From Paenibacillus sp. SY21-1 (GTDB lineage: Bacteria; Bacillota; Bacilli; Paenibacillales; Paenibacillaceae), in assembly GCF_005222705.1 (NCBI RefSeq), contig NZ_STGF01000017.1, positions 1-64,000 on the forward strand: DNA of 64,000 nucleotides, written 5' to 3'. Below the pieces are notes generated by a model, which saw only the letters and a list, made by a program, of their open reading frames with translations, was not told the origin of the DNA and ran no database searches. Below are positions 34,561 to 42,584 of this stretch, one piece after another. The translations under genes were made by a program, and so were the position numbers. Each line of letters opens with the position of its first letter. The stretch's first letter is position 1.

Positions 34561-35781
34561 GTGCGCTACGATCAAATTATTCTTAGGTATGGAGATTTAA
34601 CGGTAAAAGGGAAAAATCGGAGCCGCTTCGAGCGAAGAATGCTTGAGCAGGTGAAGCGTGCGCTGGCAGGCTACGAGGGCATTACGTTTCATAAATCGTT
34701 TGGACGCCTGAATGTCAAGCTTGGCATCCATGACTATAAACCGATAGCGGACCGGCTCAAGGAGCTGTTCGGCATCGTCTCCTTGAGCCCTGTAGTGAGT
34801 TCCGGACACGACCTGGAGGAGATCAGGGCGACAGCGCTGGCGTTAATGAACAGTCTCTCGGTGGCGCCGGAGACGTTTAAGGTCAGCGCAAAACGCGCCT
34901 GGAAAAAATTCCCTCATACCTCGCAAGAAATGAACCATTTGGTGGGCGGCCATATTTTGCGCCATACGCCGGAGCTGCGGGTCGATGTAAGAAATCCGCA
35001 GCAGGAGCTGCGAGTCGATATTCAAGAAGAGGGCGTCTACCTGTTTTGCGAAACGATTCAGGCGGCCGGCGGCTTTCCGTACGGCACGAACGGCAAGGCG
35101 CTGCTGCTGCTCTCGGGCGGAATTGACAGTCCCGTCGCCGGCTGGCTTGCGCTGCGCAAAGGGCTGGAGCTCGAAGCGGTGCACTTTCACAGCTATCCCT
35201 TCACGAGCGATAAGGCGAAGGAAAAGGTCGTCGAGCTTGCGAGACGCTTGTCCTATTTCAGCGGGGAGCCGATCAAGCTGCATCTGGTGCCTTTTACCGA
35301 TATACAGACTGCGCTCGTTCAGGCTGGCAGCGACAACCTGATCATTACGCTTATGCGAAGGTCGATGCTGCGAATTACGGAACGGCTTGCGGAGCAGAAC
35401 GGAGCGCAGGGCATTGTAACCGGAGAAAGCCTTGGCCAAGTGGCAAGCCAGACGCTCCCGAGCATGGATGTGATCGGCAGGGCTGCCCGCATGCCGCTGA
35501 TAAAGCCCGTAATCATGATGGACAAGCAGGAAATTATTAAAATAGCGGATCGAATCGGTACATTCGAAACATCAATTCTTCCCTACGAGGATTGCTGCAC
35601 GCTGTTTTTGCCCAAATCTCCGAGCACCAATCCCAATTTGCGGATTGTGGAGAAGGTTGAGGCGATGCTTCCAAACCTGGAGGCCATGCTTGCGGCAGCC
35701 GTCGAGGGAACAGAAACACAGCTGCTGTCATCCGCCGCGCCGAGCGCGGTCGAGTCTGCCGGAAAGGACAGCTGGTTCTAA
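34561..35781 (+). CDS. thiI: tRNA 4-thiouridine synthase ThiI
   Basis: 406 residues. N-terminal ferredoxin-like plus THUMP domain (about 1-165), then a PP-loop ATPase with LLLSGGIDSPVAG near 180-195 and the C-terminal ILPYEDCCTLFLPKSP. It adenylates U8 of tRNA and replaces the oxygen by sulfur. It lacks the extra C-terminal rhodanese domain of E. coli ThiI, as is usual in Bacillus, where NifZ supplies sulfur. GTG start; the AGGAG is about 12 bases upstream, inside the nifZ end. Confidence 0.95.
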   Translation: MRYDQIILRYGDLTVKGKNRSRFERRMLEQVKRALAGYEGITFHKSFGRLNVKLGIHDYKPIADRLKELFGIVSLSPVVSSGHDLEEIRATALALMNSLSVAPETFKVSAKRAWKKFPHTSQEMNHLVGGHILRHTPELRVDVRNPQQELRVDIQEEGVYLFCETIQAAGGFPYGTNGKALLLLSGGIDSPVAGWLALRKGLELEAVHFHSYPFTSDKAKEKVVELARRLSYFSGEPIKLHLVPFTDIQTALVQAGSDNLIITLMRRSMLRITERLAEQNGAQGIVTGESLGQVASQTLPSMDVIGRAARMPLIKPVIMMDKQEIIKIADRIGTFETSILPYEDCCTLFLPKSPSTNPNLRIVEKVEAMLPNLEAMLAAAVEGTETQLLSSAAPSAVESAGKDSWF

Positions 35782-35871
35782 CAGCGGCTTGCGCTGCAGG
35801 GGCAGCCGCCACTGCTGCCACGGGTAAAGCTGTTGGCAGGCTGCGGATATGCTTGCTGCGGACGACGAAGA

Positions 35872-35909
35872 AGCTTGACCTCAGGGCGCGATACAGCTCC
35901 AAGGTCAAG
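35872..35909 (-). terminator. Possible terminator between thiI and terC
   Basis: GCTTGACCT and AGGTCAAGC form a perfect 9-bp stem; only a T-rich GCTTCTTCGTCG tract follows on the minus strand. Confidence 0.4.
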
Positions 35910-35919
35910 CGGACATGCA

Positions 35920-36606
35920 TTAGGAGGAGCGGCGCGCTTTGGTCTCCTTCCGTTTGCCGGCAAGCCAGCCTGTCAGCAAGGTGAGTCCGATGACGACAGC
36001 CGAAAGCAGCCAGATGCGGGCAGGGTGGGCGTCAAAAAAAGCCTGAAACGACTTTTCGTGACTGATCATCTTCGCTCCGGTATAAGCGAGAATGGCGGCG
36101 CCGGCATAGACAATCCACGCGTAACGGTTAATGAGCCTAATGAACAGCGTGCTGCCCCACACGACGACGGGGACGCTAATAATAAGCCCGAGAATGACCA
36201 GCAGCGTGTCGCCATGAGCGGCTCCTGCAACCGCGACTACATTGTCGATGCCCATTGCGGCGTCGGCAATAATAATCGTCCGGATCGATTGCGCCAGCGT
36301 ATGGCCCGCCTTGATATCCCCGTGGGATTTGGGCTGCACAAGCAGCTTGTAAGCGATCCAGACGAGGAGCAGCCCGCCGACGAGATTGAGCCATGGCACG
36401 CTGAGCAGCTGTACAACGAGCAGAGTGGCAATAATCCGGATGCCAACCGCGCCGGCCGTGCCCCACAGCACCGCCTTTCGCTGCTGCGCTTGCGGCAAAT
36501 TGCGGGCTGCCATTCCGATGACGATGGCATTGTCGCCAGCCAGAATCAGGTCGATCGCGATGATGGTCAACAAAGCGGAATAAAATTCTGGCGAAAAAAG
36601 CTCCAT
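35920..36606 (-). CDS. TerC family membrane protein, copy 1
   Basis: 228 residues, about seven membrane helices. TerC motifs: IIAIDLILAGDNAIVIGMA with the Asp in the first helix, IIIADAAMGIDNVVAVAGAA in the middle, and GLIISVPVVVWGSTLF. TerC proteins are implicated in Mn2+ export and metalation of exoproteins. GGAGGAGAACTGCCGC precedes the ATG. It is head to head with a second, different TerC gene (36765), 158 bp apart. I looked for a yybP-ykoY Mn riboswitch in that gap and could not see its core. Confidence 0.9.
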   Translation of the reverse strand: MELFSPEFYSALLTIIAIDLILAGDNAIVIGMAARNLPQAQQRKAVLWGTAGAVGIRIIATLLVVQLLSVPWLNLVGGLLLVWIAYKLLVQPKSHGDIKAGHTLAQSIRTIIIADAAMGIDNVVAVAGAAHGDTLLVILGLIISVPVVVWGSTLFIRLINRYAWIVYAGAAILAYTGAKMISHEKSFQAFFDAHPARIWLLSAVVIGLTLLTGWLAGKRKETKARRSS

Positions 36607-36764
36607 GCGGCAGTTCTCCTCCTCGGCGCATACCGTCCCTAAGACAAGTTAAGCGGGGTTAGCCTTCTTCCTATACCTATGAGCGTTATCGCTTTGCGAT
36701 TCCGGCCATCCGCAGACATATTCGGGAGGGCTTGTTCATAAAGCTGATAGGGGAGGGATGCCAC

Positions 36765-37427
36765 TTGGACAGCTTGCTGATATTCGGGCAAATCGTATTG
36801 ATCAATCTTCTGCTGAGCGGAGACAATGCGATCGTCATAGCGATGGCCAGCGCCCATCTTCCGCCCAAGCAGCGGAAGCAGGCCATTTGGTGGGGAGCTG
36901 CTGCAGCGGTAATCCTGCGGTGCCTGCTGACGGTTGTCGCTATATCGCTGCTGCAAATTCCATATTTGCAGGCTGCAGGCGCGCTGATGCTTCTGTATAT
37001 AGCGGTTAAGCTGCTGGTCGACAGCGCAGACGGAGAGGCCCATGCCACGATCAAAAAATCCGCGACCGCCCTGCAAGCGATTTGGACGATCGTCGTAGCG
37101 GATTTTGTCATGAGCCTTGACAATGTGCTGGCCATCGCGGCGGTTGCTGACGGCGATATTATGCTGATCATTCTGGGACTTATCATAAGCGTGCCGATGA
37201 TCATATGGGGCAGTCAGGTGCTGGGCAGGCTGCTCAAGCGGTTTCCGTGGCTGTCGTATTTGGGAGCGGCTCTGCTTGCATTTGCCGCCGGAGACATGCT
37301 TATCCATGATCCGGGTCTGCAAACGACGCTTCATAGCTTCCTTGGAGCGCTTGCGGAGGCCGTGCCGCTGCTGTGCATTCCGCTCGTCATCGCCATCGCC
37401 GTCATGCGCAAAAAGCCGGTATCATGA
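36765..37427 (+). CDS. TerC family membrane protein, copy 2
   Basis: 220 residues if TTG 36765 is used; GGGGAGG lies about 9 bases before it, and the longer frame from 36732 has no such signal. Motifs: VLINLLLSGDNAIVIAMASA, TIVVADFVMSLDNVLAIAAVA, GLIISVPMIIWGSQVL. Clearly related to the divergent copy 1 but well diverged, so an old duplication. Likely Mn2+/metal handling at the membrane. A terminator follows directly. Confidence 0.88.
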   Translation: MDSLLIFGQIVLINLLLSGDNAIVIAMASAHLPPKQRKQAIWWGAAAAVILRCLLTVVAISLLQIPYLQAAGALMLLYIAVKLLVDSADGEAHATIKKSATALQAIWTIVVADFVMSLDNVLAIAAVADGDIMLIILGLIISVPMIIWGSQVLGRLLKRFPWLSYLGAALLAFAAGDMLIHDPGLQTTLHSFLGALAEAVPLLCIPLVIAIAVMRKKPVS

Positions 37428-37440
37428 GGCTTGAAGCGCG

Positions 37441-37478
37441 AACCGCTGCCGCCCTGCTGCGGGGCAGCGGTTTTTTTT
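37441..37478 (+). terminator. Terminator after terC copy 2
   Basis: AACCGCTGCC and GGCAGCGGTT stem, then T8. Confidence 0.9.
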
Positions 37479-37596
37479 ATGAAGAGATGCACTTTACGAC
37501 TGGTATTTTTGGTTCACTTCCTATAAACTGATAAAGATAAAAACTGTCGTCTTTCGTCAGCATATGCGAGGGACGTTGTAAGGAGCGGAAGCGCGC

Positions 37597-38079
37597 ATGC
37601 CTAATAACAAAAATTCCGCTGGAATTATTTTGCTGTTAGTCGGGGTCGTCATATTGCTGGGCAAGTTGGGGGTATTCAGTTTTCTGGGCGCCGTGTTCTG
37701 GCCGCTGCTCGTCCTGATCCCCGGTCTTCTGATTCATGTGCTGTACTTTGGCAGGCTGGTTCCGGCAGTGGCTCTCGTTCCAGGCGGAATGCTGATCGTC
37801 TATGCCCTGCTGTTTATCGTTTGCAATGGTTTTGGATGGCATAATCTGAAATATTTGTGGCCGCTGTTTATTTTCGGTGTAGCTGCCGGCCTCTACGAAT
37901 ATTATTTGTTCGGTTCATCCAGACCGCAGGTCGTGTTCAGGGCCGCTCTGGCGCTGGCCGCGGCGTCGGCTCTGTTTCTTGTGCTCGTGCTTATGTGGAG
38001 CTGGGGCATTTATGCGATTGCCGCCGCGTGTATCGTTGCGGGCGGATGGATGATGCTGGGCAAACGCAGCCGTTGGTAG
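37597..38079 (+). CDS. Small membrane protein, five helices (LiaF-TM/DUF5668-like)
   Basis: 160 residues, mostly hydrophobic: SAGIILLLVGVVILLGKLG then AVFWPLLVLIPGLLI, repeated later with WHNLKYLWPLFIFGV. The repeated (W/F)WPLxxxxxG pattern is that of LiaF-type membrane modules and DUF5668. No extra domain. Function unknown; possibly envelope-stress related by similarity only. AAGGAGCGGAAGCGCGC precedes the ATG. Followed 40 bp later by typA in the same direction. Confidence 0.7.
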   Translation: MPNNKNSAGIILLLVGVVILLGKLGVFSFLGAVFWPLLVLIPGLLIHVLYFGRLVPAVALVPGGMLIVYALLFIVCNGFGWHNLKYLWPLFIFGVAAGLYEYYLFGSSRPQVVFRAALALAAASALFLVLVLMWSWGIYAIAAACIVAGGWMMLGKRSRW

Positions 38080-38119
38080 AAAACAATATATTAAAAACAA
38101 TTGGAGTGGATTATCAGTT

Positions 38120-39961
38120 ATGCAAGCAAGAGAGAACTTACGGAATATCGCGATTATTGCCCACGTTGACCACGGAAAAACGACATTGGTCGACAAACTG
38201 CTTCAACAATCCGGAACGTTCCGCGAGCACGAGGCGGTTCAGGAGCGTGCCATGGACTCCAATGATTTGGAGCGGGAGCGCGGTATTACGATTTTGGCTA
38301 AAAACACGGCGATCAACTATAAAGACTTTTTGATCAATATCGTGGATACGCCGGGCCACGCCGACTTTGGCGGCGAGGTAGAACGGATCATGAAGATGGT
38401 TGACGGCGTTCTGCTCGTCGTTGACGCCTTCGAAGGCTGTATGCCGCAGACGAAATTCGTATTGCGCAAAGCTTTGGAATCCAAGCTGACGCCAATTGTT
38501 GTCGTGAACAAGATCGACCGTCCGAATGCTCGTCCAAGCGAAGTAGTTGACGAGGTGCTGGATCTGTTCATCGAGCTTGGCGCAGACGACGATCAGCTTG
38601 AGTTCCCTGTTGTATTCGCTTCGGCGCTGATGGGAACGTCGAGCCTTGATCCCGAGAAGCAGGACGAGAACATGGCGGCTATGTACGAGACGATCGTCAG
38701 CCATATCCCGTCTCCGACGGAAGATGTGACGCAGCCGCTGCAATATCTGGTTACACTGCTCGACTACAACGAGTACCTGGGCCGGATCGCCATTGGCCGG
38801 GTTAACCGCGGCATTATTCGTCAAGGCCAATCGGTTGCCGTTATGACGCGCGAAGGCGCAACGAAACAAGCACGAATCGAGAAGCTGTTCGGCTTCCAAG
38901 GACTGAAGCGCGTGGAGATTCCGGAGGCCGGAGCGGGCGATATCGTCGCAATTGCCGGCATTAAGGAAATTAATATCGGTGAAACGATTGCGGACCCGCA
39001 GAATCCTGAAGCTTTGCCGGTTCTCAAAATCGACGAGCCTACCTTGCAAATGACGTTCCTGGTCAACAACAGTCCGTTTGCAGGCCGCGAGGGCAAATGG
39101 GTAACGTCGCGCAAGCTGCGCGAGCGTCTGTTCAAAGAGCTGGAAACGGATGTCGCGCTGCGAGTTGATGAAACGGAAAGCCCGGACGCGTTTATCGTAT
39201 CCGGACGCGGCGAGCTTCATCTGGGTATCCTGATCGAGAATATGCGTCGCGAGGGCTACGAAATGCAAGTTTCCAAGCCTGAAGTTATCATCAAGGAAGT
39301 TGACGGAGAGAAGAAAGAGCCGTATGAGCGCCTGATGATTGACGTGCCTGAAGAAAGCATGGGCGCTGTCATGGAGAGCTTGGGCACACGCAAAGCCGAG
39401 ATGGTCAATATGATCAACAACGGCAACGGTCAAGTTCGCCTGGAGTTTATTATCCCTGCTCGCGGATTGATCGGCTATCGTACGCAATTCCTGACGCTGA
39501 CGCGCGGCTACGGCATTATGAACAGCGCGTTCGACAGCTACGGCCCGCTTGCCGGATCGAATGTCGGCGGACGCCATCAAGGCGTGCTCGTTGCAAGCGA
39601 GAACGGCACGACGACCTTCTACGGCATGCTTGGGGTTGAGGATCGCGGCATCCAGTTCCTGGAGCCGGGTACAGAAATCTACGAGGGCATGATCGTTGGC
39701 GAGCATACCCGCGATAACGACATTATCGTAAACATCTGCAAAGAAAAGCAGCTGTCCAACGTTCGTTCCGCAGGCAAAGACGATACGGTCAAGCTGAAAA
39801 CGCCGCGTCTGTTCTCCCTTGAACAAGCGCTGGAGTATTTGAACGATGATGAATATTGCGAAATTACGCCCAAATCGATTCGTCTTCGCAAGAAGATTCT
39901 GAATAAGAGCGAACGCGAGCGCGCCGAAAAGCATCGCAAAATGGCTCAACAAAGCGTTTAA
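38120..39961 (+). CDS. typA: Ribosome-binding GTPase TypA/BipA
   Basis: 613 residues, full length. G motifs: AHVDHGKTTL (G1), RGITI (G2), VDTPGHADFGG (G3), NKIDRP (G4), SAL (G5). Domain II, III, V and the BipA-specific C-terminal domain with GRGELHLGILIENMRREG and ARGLIGYRTQFLT follow. It binds the ribosome and affects subunit assembly and cold/stress growth. GGAGTGG precedes the ATG. The typA-ylaH order of Bacillus is conserved here. The minus strand carries a very long shadow frame that I reject. Confidence 0.97.
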   Translation: MQARENLRNIAIIAHVDHGKTTLVDKLLQQSGTFREHEAVQERAMDSNDLERERGITILAKNTAINYKDFLINIVDTPGHADFGGEVERIMKMVDGVLLVVDAFEGCMPQTKFVLRKALESKLTPIVVVNKIDRPNARPSEVVDEVLDLFIELGADDDQLEFPVVFASALMGTSSLDPEKQDENMAAMYETIVSHIPSPTEDVTQPLQYLVTLLDYNEYLGRIAIGRVNRGIIRQGQSVAVMTREGATKQARIEKLFGFQGLKRVEIPEAGAGDIVAIAGIKEINIGETIADPQNPEALPVLKIDEPTLQMTFLVNNSPFAGREGKWVTSRKLRERLFKELETDVALRVDETESPDAFIVSGRGELHLGILIENMRREGYEMQVSKPEVIIKEVDGEKKEPYERLMIDVPEESMGAVMESLGTRKAEMVNMINNGNGQVRLEFIIPARGLIGYRTQFLTLTRGYGIMNSAFDSYGPLAGSNVGGRHQGVLVASENGTTTFYGMLGVEDRGIQFLEPGTEIYEGMIVGEHTRDNDIIVNICKEKQLSNVRSAGKDDTVKLKTPRLFSLEQALEYLNDDEYCEITPKSIRLRKKILNKSERERAEKHRKMAQQSV

Positions 39962-39978
39962 TTTCATAAGGTGAATTG

Positions 39979-40018
39979 AACGTAAGGCTTTGCTCCGGCA
40001 AAGCCTTACGTTTTATTT
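39979..40018 (+). terminator. Terminator after typA
   Basis: AACGTAAGGCTTTG pairs with CAAAGCCTTACGTT around CTCCGG, then TTATTT. Confidence 0.9.
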
Positions 40019-40050
40019 GAAAAAGCTAAGAATAGTAGGAGGGAAATGGC

Positions 40051-40362
40051 GTGCAAGCTTGGCTAAGCGACCATAAGCTGGTATCGTACCTGCTTATTCT
40101 CGGGTTTACGATCTATATTTTCAACAAAGTATTCCGGCCACAGGAGAAGCTGCCGCTTCTTAAAGAAGTGCTTGTCTATCTGCTGATCGCTTTTGGCTCA
40201 TTTATTCTGATGATTCTTCAGGTGGACAAGCTGCCCATCATTCAATGTATGGGCGTAGCGGTCATCATGATGCTTATGCTGCGCGGTCGTCAGCTTTACG
40301 ACAAGTGGAAAGGTAAAAAAACTCCCGTTTCGGAGCAACCAAAAGCGAACGCGGGAGAATAA
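40051..40362 (+). CDS. ylaH: YlaH-like membrane protein
   Basis: 103 residues with three hydrophobic segments; LSDHKLVSYLLILGFTIYI, KVFRPQEKLPLLKE and VDKLPIIQCMGVAVIMMLML match the YlaH family. GTG start behind AGGAGGGAAATGGC. Its place right after typA is as in Bacillus (ylaG-ylaH). Function unknown. Confidence 0.87.
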   Translation: MQAWLSDHKLVSYLLILGFTIYIFNKVFRPQEKLPLLKEVLVYLLIAFGSFILMILQVDKLPIIQCMGVAVIMMLMLRGRQLYDKWKGKKTPVSEQPKANAGE

Positions 40363-40394
40363 AGTAAAATAATGGAGTTTGAAGGTGAACATGC

Positions 40395-41444
40395 ATGAGC
40401 GAAAAAACGGAGAAGCTGCCACCGAGAGGCGGAAGCAAAGCAACATCCAAATCGAAGAAGCCGTCCAAGCCGCGTAAAAAACGCTCCGTATGGAAAGTGT
40501 TGTTTATGACCTTTTTTGGCCTGCTGCTCTTGATTGCGGCTGGACTTGCGTATGTCGTGTTTAAAGCGGATGATGCAATCGACACGATTAGCATTCCACG
40601 CGAAGACAAAGTGGATATCCCGAAAAGCGAATCCGTAAAAGTGAAGCCGGTAGCTATGGTTATTACCGGGCTGGATGCACGCTCGCATGGCGGCGGCTTG
40701 AATACCGACGTCATGATGGTTGCGGCCTTTAATCCGAATACAAAAAAGGCCACGCTGGTGTCCATACCTCGCGATACGTTAATTCAGATTGACGGCTATC
40801 GGCAGCGCAAGGCCAATGCTTATTATGCGAATTTCTACCAGGCGGCGCTTAACGAGGGCAAGGACCGTGACGCCGCATATGCGAGCGCCAAGAAGGAATT
40901 AAGCACGCTAATGGGCAAAATGTTTGACATTGATGTAAAGTATACGGCTGTCATCAATTTTCAAGGGTTCGAGGATGTGATTGACGCACTTGGCGGCGTT
41001 GAGGTCGACGTAGATAAGCGCATGCGCTACACGGACAATGCGGACGGCACCGATATTGACCTGTATCCGGGCGTACAGGTGCTTAACGGGGACAAGGCGC
41101 TGGATTTTGTTCGCTACCGGAAGTCCAACGACGGAACGAACATGTCGAGCGATTTTGAACGGAATGAACGCCAGAGCAAGGTTGTAGGCGCGCTAACCGA
41201 CAAGCTGAAATCGATTGGCGGAGCGTTCAAAATCGGGTCTGTGCTTGAGGCGGTTGGCAACAACCTGACAGTCGATATGCCCGAAAGCGAAATTAAAAAC
41301 ATGATGGCCAAGTATATCGGGATGGGTCGCGATGATATTGACCTTATTCCGCTGGAAGGCCAGTGGAGAAGTCCGTACGTTTATTTGGATGAAGCGAAGT
41401 TCGAGGAAGCGAAAGCGGCGCTTCAAGCAAAAATGGCTGAATAA
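40395..41444 (+). CDS. LytR-CpsA-Psr (LCP) family cell-wall ligase
   Basis: 349 residues. A Lys/Arg-rich cytoplasmic start (about 1-33), one membrane helix (about 34-56), then the LCP domain: ITGLDARSHGGGLNTDVMM, ATLVSIPRDTLIQIDGYRQRKAN (Arg/Asp of the phosphoesterase site), INFQGFEDVIDALGGVEVDV, LDFVRYRK. Such enzymes attach teichoic acids or other anionic polymers to peptidoglycan from lipid-linked donors. GAAGGTGAAC precedes the ATG. It takes the space between ylaH and ylaJ, unlike Bacillus subtilis. Confidence 0.92.
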   Translation: MSEKTEKLPPRGGSKATSKSKKPSKPRKKRSVWKVLFMTFFGLLLLIAAGLAYVVFKADDAIDTISIPREDKVDIPKSESVKVKPVAMVITGLDARSHGGGLNTDVMMVAAFNPNTKKATLVSIPRDTLIQIDGYRQRKANAYYANFYQAALNEGKDRDAAYASAKKELSTLMGKMFDIDVKYTAVINFQGFEDVIDALGGVEVDVDKRMRYTDNADGTDIDLYPGVQVLNGDKALDFVRYRKSNDGTNMSSDFERNERQSKVVGALTDKLKSIGGAFKIGSVLEAVGNNLTVDMPESEIKNMMAKYIGMGRDDIDLIPLEGQWRSPYVYLDEAKFEEAKAALQAKMAE

Positions 41445-41447
41445 CCA

Positions 41448-41790
41448 TAGACGTAGAATAATAAACTAAGTATAATATGGCTACAAAGGTCCGCTTTCTA
41501 TTCTGTTCAGAAGGAGGTCATGCGAGTGACCGAATCCGCAGCAGCATATAGACAAAAGTTCGCAGTATCGTTTATATCGACTACGCAGCCATGCGGCCGC
41601 AGAGCATCGCGATCTGACAGAGGGGCCTGGAACAGCCGCAGCAGGCGTTTTGCCGCCGTGAGCGGTAAATGCTTGTCCATGCGTGCAGCTTTTGACGAAA
41701 CCTACCCAAAAGAAGAGGGAGCCCGCGTCTTGACGCGGAGCCTTGCTCCCATGAGAAAAGCCTAGTGACTATTCACTAGGCTTTTTGTGT
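41448..41790 (+). ncRNA. Candidate structured RNA (or small 79-aa gene)
   Basis: TAGACG (41448-41453), 17 bp, TATAAT (41471-41476) looks like a promoter. Near its end lies GGGAGC, a perfect hairpin CCGCGTC-TT-GACGCGG, then GCTCCC closing it (41717-41750). A terminator AAAAGCCTAGTGA...TCACTAGGCTTTTT follows at 41755-41787. A 79-codon frame from GTG 41526, with AAGGAGG 8 bases upstream, runs through all of this and stops inside the terminator stem. Its product is Arg/Ser-rich and without any family pattern. I favour an RNA or a leader; a very odd small protein is possible. Confidence 0.45.
41755..41790 (+). terminator. Strong terminator
   Basis: AAAGCCTAGTGA and TCACTAGGCTTT form a perfect 12-bp stem around CTAT, followed by TTGTGT. 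It could also serve leftward for ylaJ, which ends at 41830. Confidence 0.85.
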
Positions 41791-41829
41791 CTTTTCAGCG
41801 TCTTTACGCAGGCTTAACATTGTTGAAGA

Positions 41830-42369
41830 TCATGGTTTCTTGTCGTTTAGCGGCGCATTGTGGAAATGTGTATCCCGCGGCTCGATGCTGCGCGGCACCT
41901 GCGGGACGATGCGGCCCATAATATCGGCCATTTCTTCGGCAAAGCCTGCTATCGGACGACCGTTGCGGACATCGGCACCCATCTCCTGCAGCCGGTGCGC
42001 GATGTCAATGTCTGCGGTAACAAGCGCGTCGACGCCGTAGGGGTCGTTACGGAACGCTTCCGCAACGGAATATTTGATTGTTCCGACTTGTGACCGCTCC
42101 ATGCTGCCGTCAACGTCTATGCCGACAACTGCCTTATTTCCGACGACGACGCAGTGCGCATCCTTGACGCCGTGTATCCGTTTGGCCAGCTGCTCGAGAT
42201 GCGCGGCTATCTCTGTAGAGCTTTTGACGGGCTGCCGTCGAGCATCGGTTTGCTGGATGTTCACCCGGCTATTATTCTGAGGAGAGGGTGATGTTTCATT
42301 ACGCAGAGCTGTGCTGCAGCCTGTTGCGGCAAGCGCGATGACGATTGTTGAAATCAGCCATTTGAACAT
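41830..42369 (-). CDS. ylaJ: YlaJ/YhcN-family sporulation lipoprotein
   Basis: 179 residues. Lipoprotein signal ending ALAATGCS; then HLEQLAKRIHGVKDAHCVVVGNKAVVGIDVD and VKYSVAEAFRNDPYGVDALVTAD-like blocks, the YhcN/YlaJ spore-lipoprotein pattern. Family members are in spores and help germination and outgrowth. ATG 42369 with AGAGGTG upstream is chosen over 42435. It is divergent from phoH2, as ylaJ and ylaK are neighbours in Bacillus. The 215-bp gap upstream (42370-42584) holds no gene that I can see. Confidence 0.88.
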   Translation of the reverse strand: MFKWLISTIVIALAATGCSTALRNETSPSPQNNSRVNIQQTDARRQPVKSSTEIAAHLEQLAKRIHGVKDAHCVVVGNKAVVGIDVDGSMERSQVGTIKYSVAEAFRNDPYGVDALVTADIDIAHRLQEMGADVRNGRPIAGFAEEMADIMGRIVPQVPRSIEPRDTHFHNAPLNDKKP

Positions 42370-42584
42370 GTGTGCACCTCTTTTTTTCATTCGAAGGATT
42401 AACCTAGCTTGAGATATAGAAACGTAGAGCTTCACACCATACGTTCTCTATATTTCTCGGTATGAAACGAGCCTCGTTGCCTAAGAAAACCGACAGCCGT
42501 TTCACCTAGTCGTCCATAGCTTACCCGCAGCTTCACGGGGCTATGTACGCTTTCTGAAAGTTATTCGACGCCGGGAGGGTTCTT

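Noticed and set aside
36607..36764. yybP-ykoY manganese riboswitch before the terC genes
   Set aside because: The conserved GGGGAGTAG-type start and the matching 3' block are absent on both strands by eye.
38138..39967. A 609-codon open frame antisense to typA
   Set aside because: It mirrors the full typA gene, its product is Leu/Arg/His-rich with no domain pattern, and typA has every G motif. It reflects codon bias on the sense strand.
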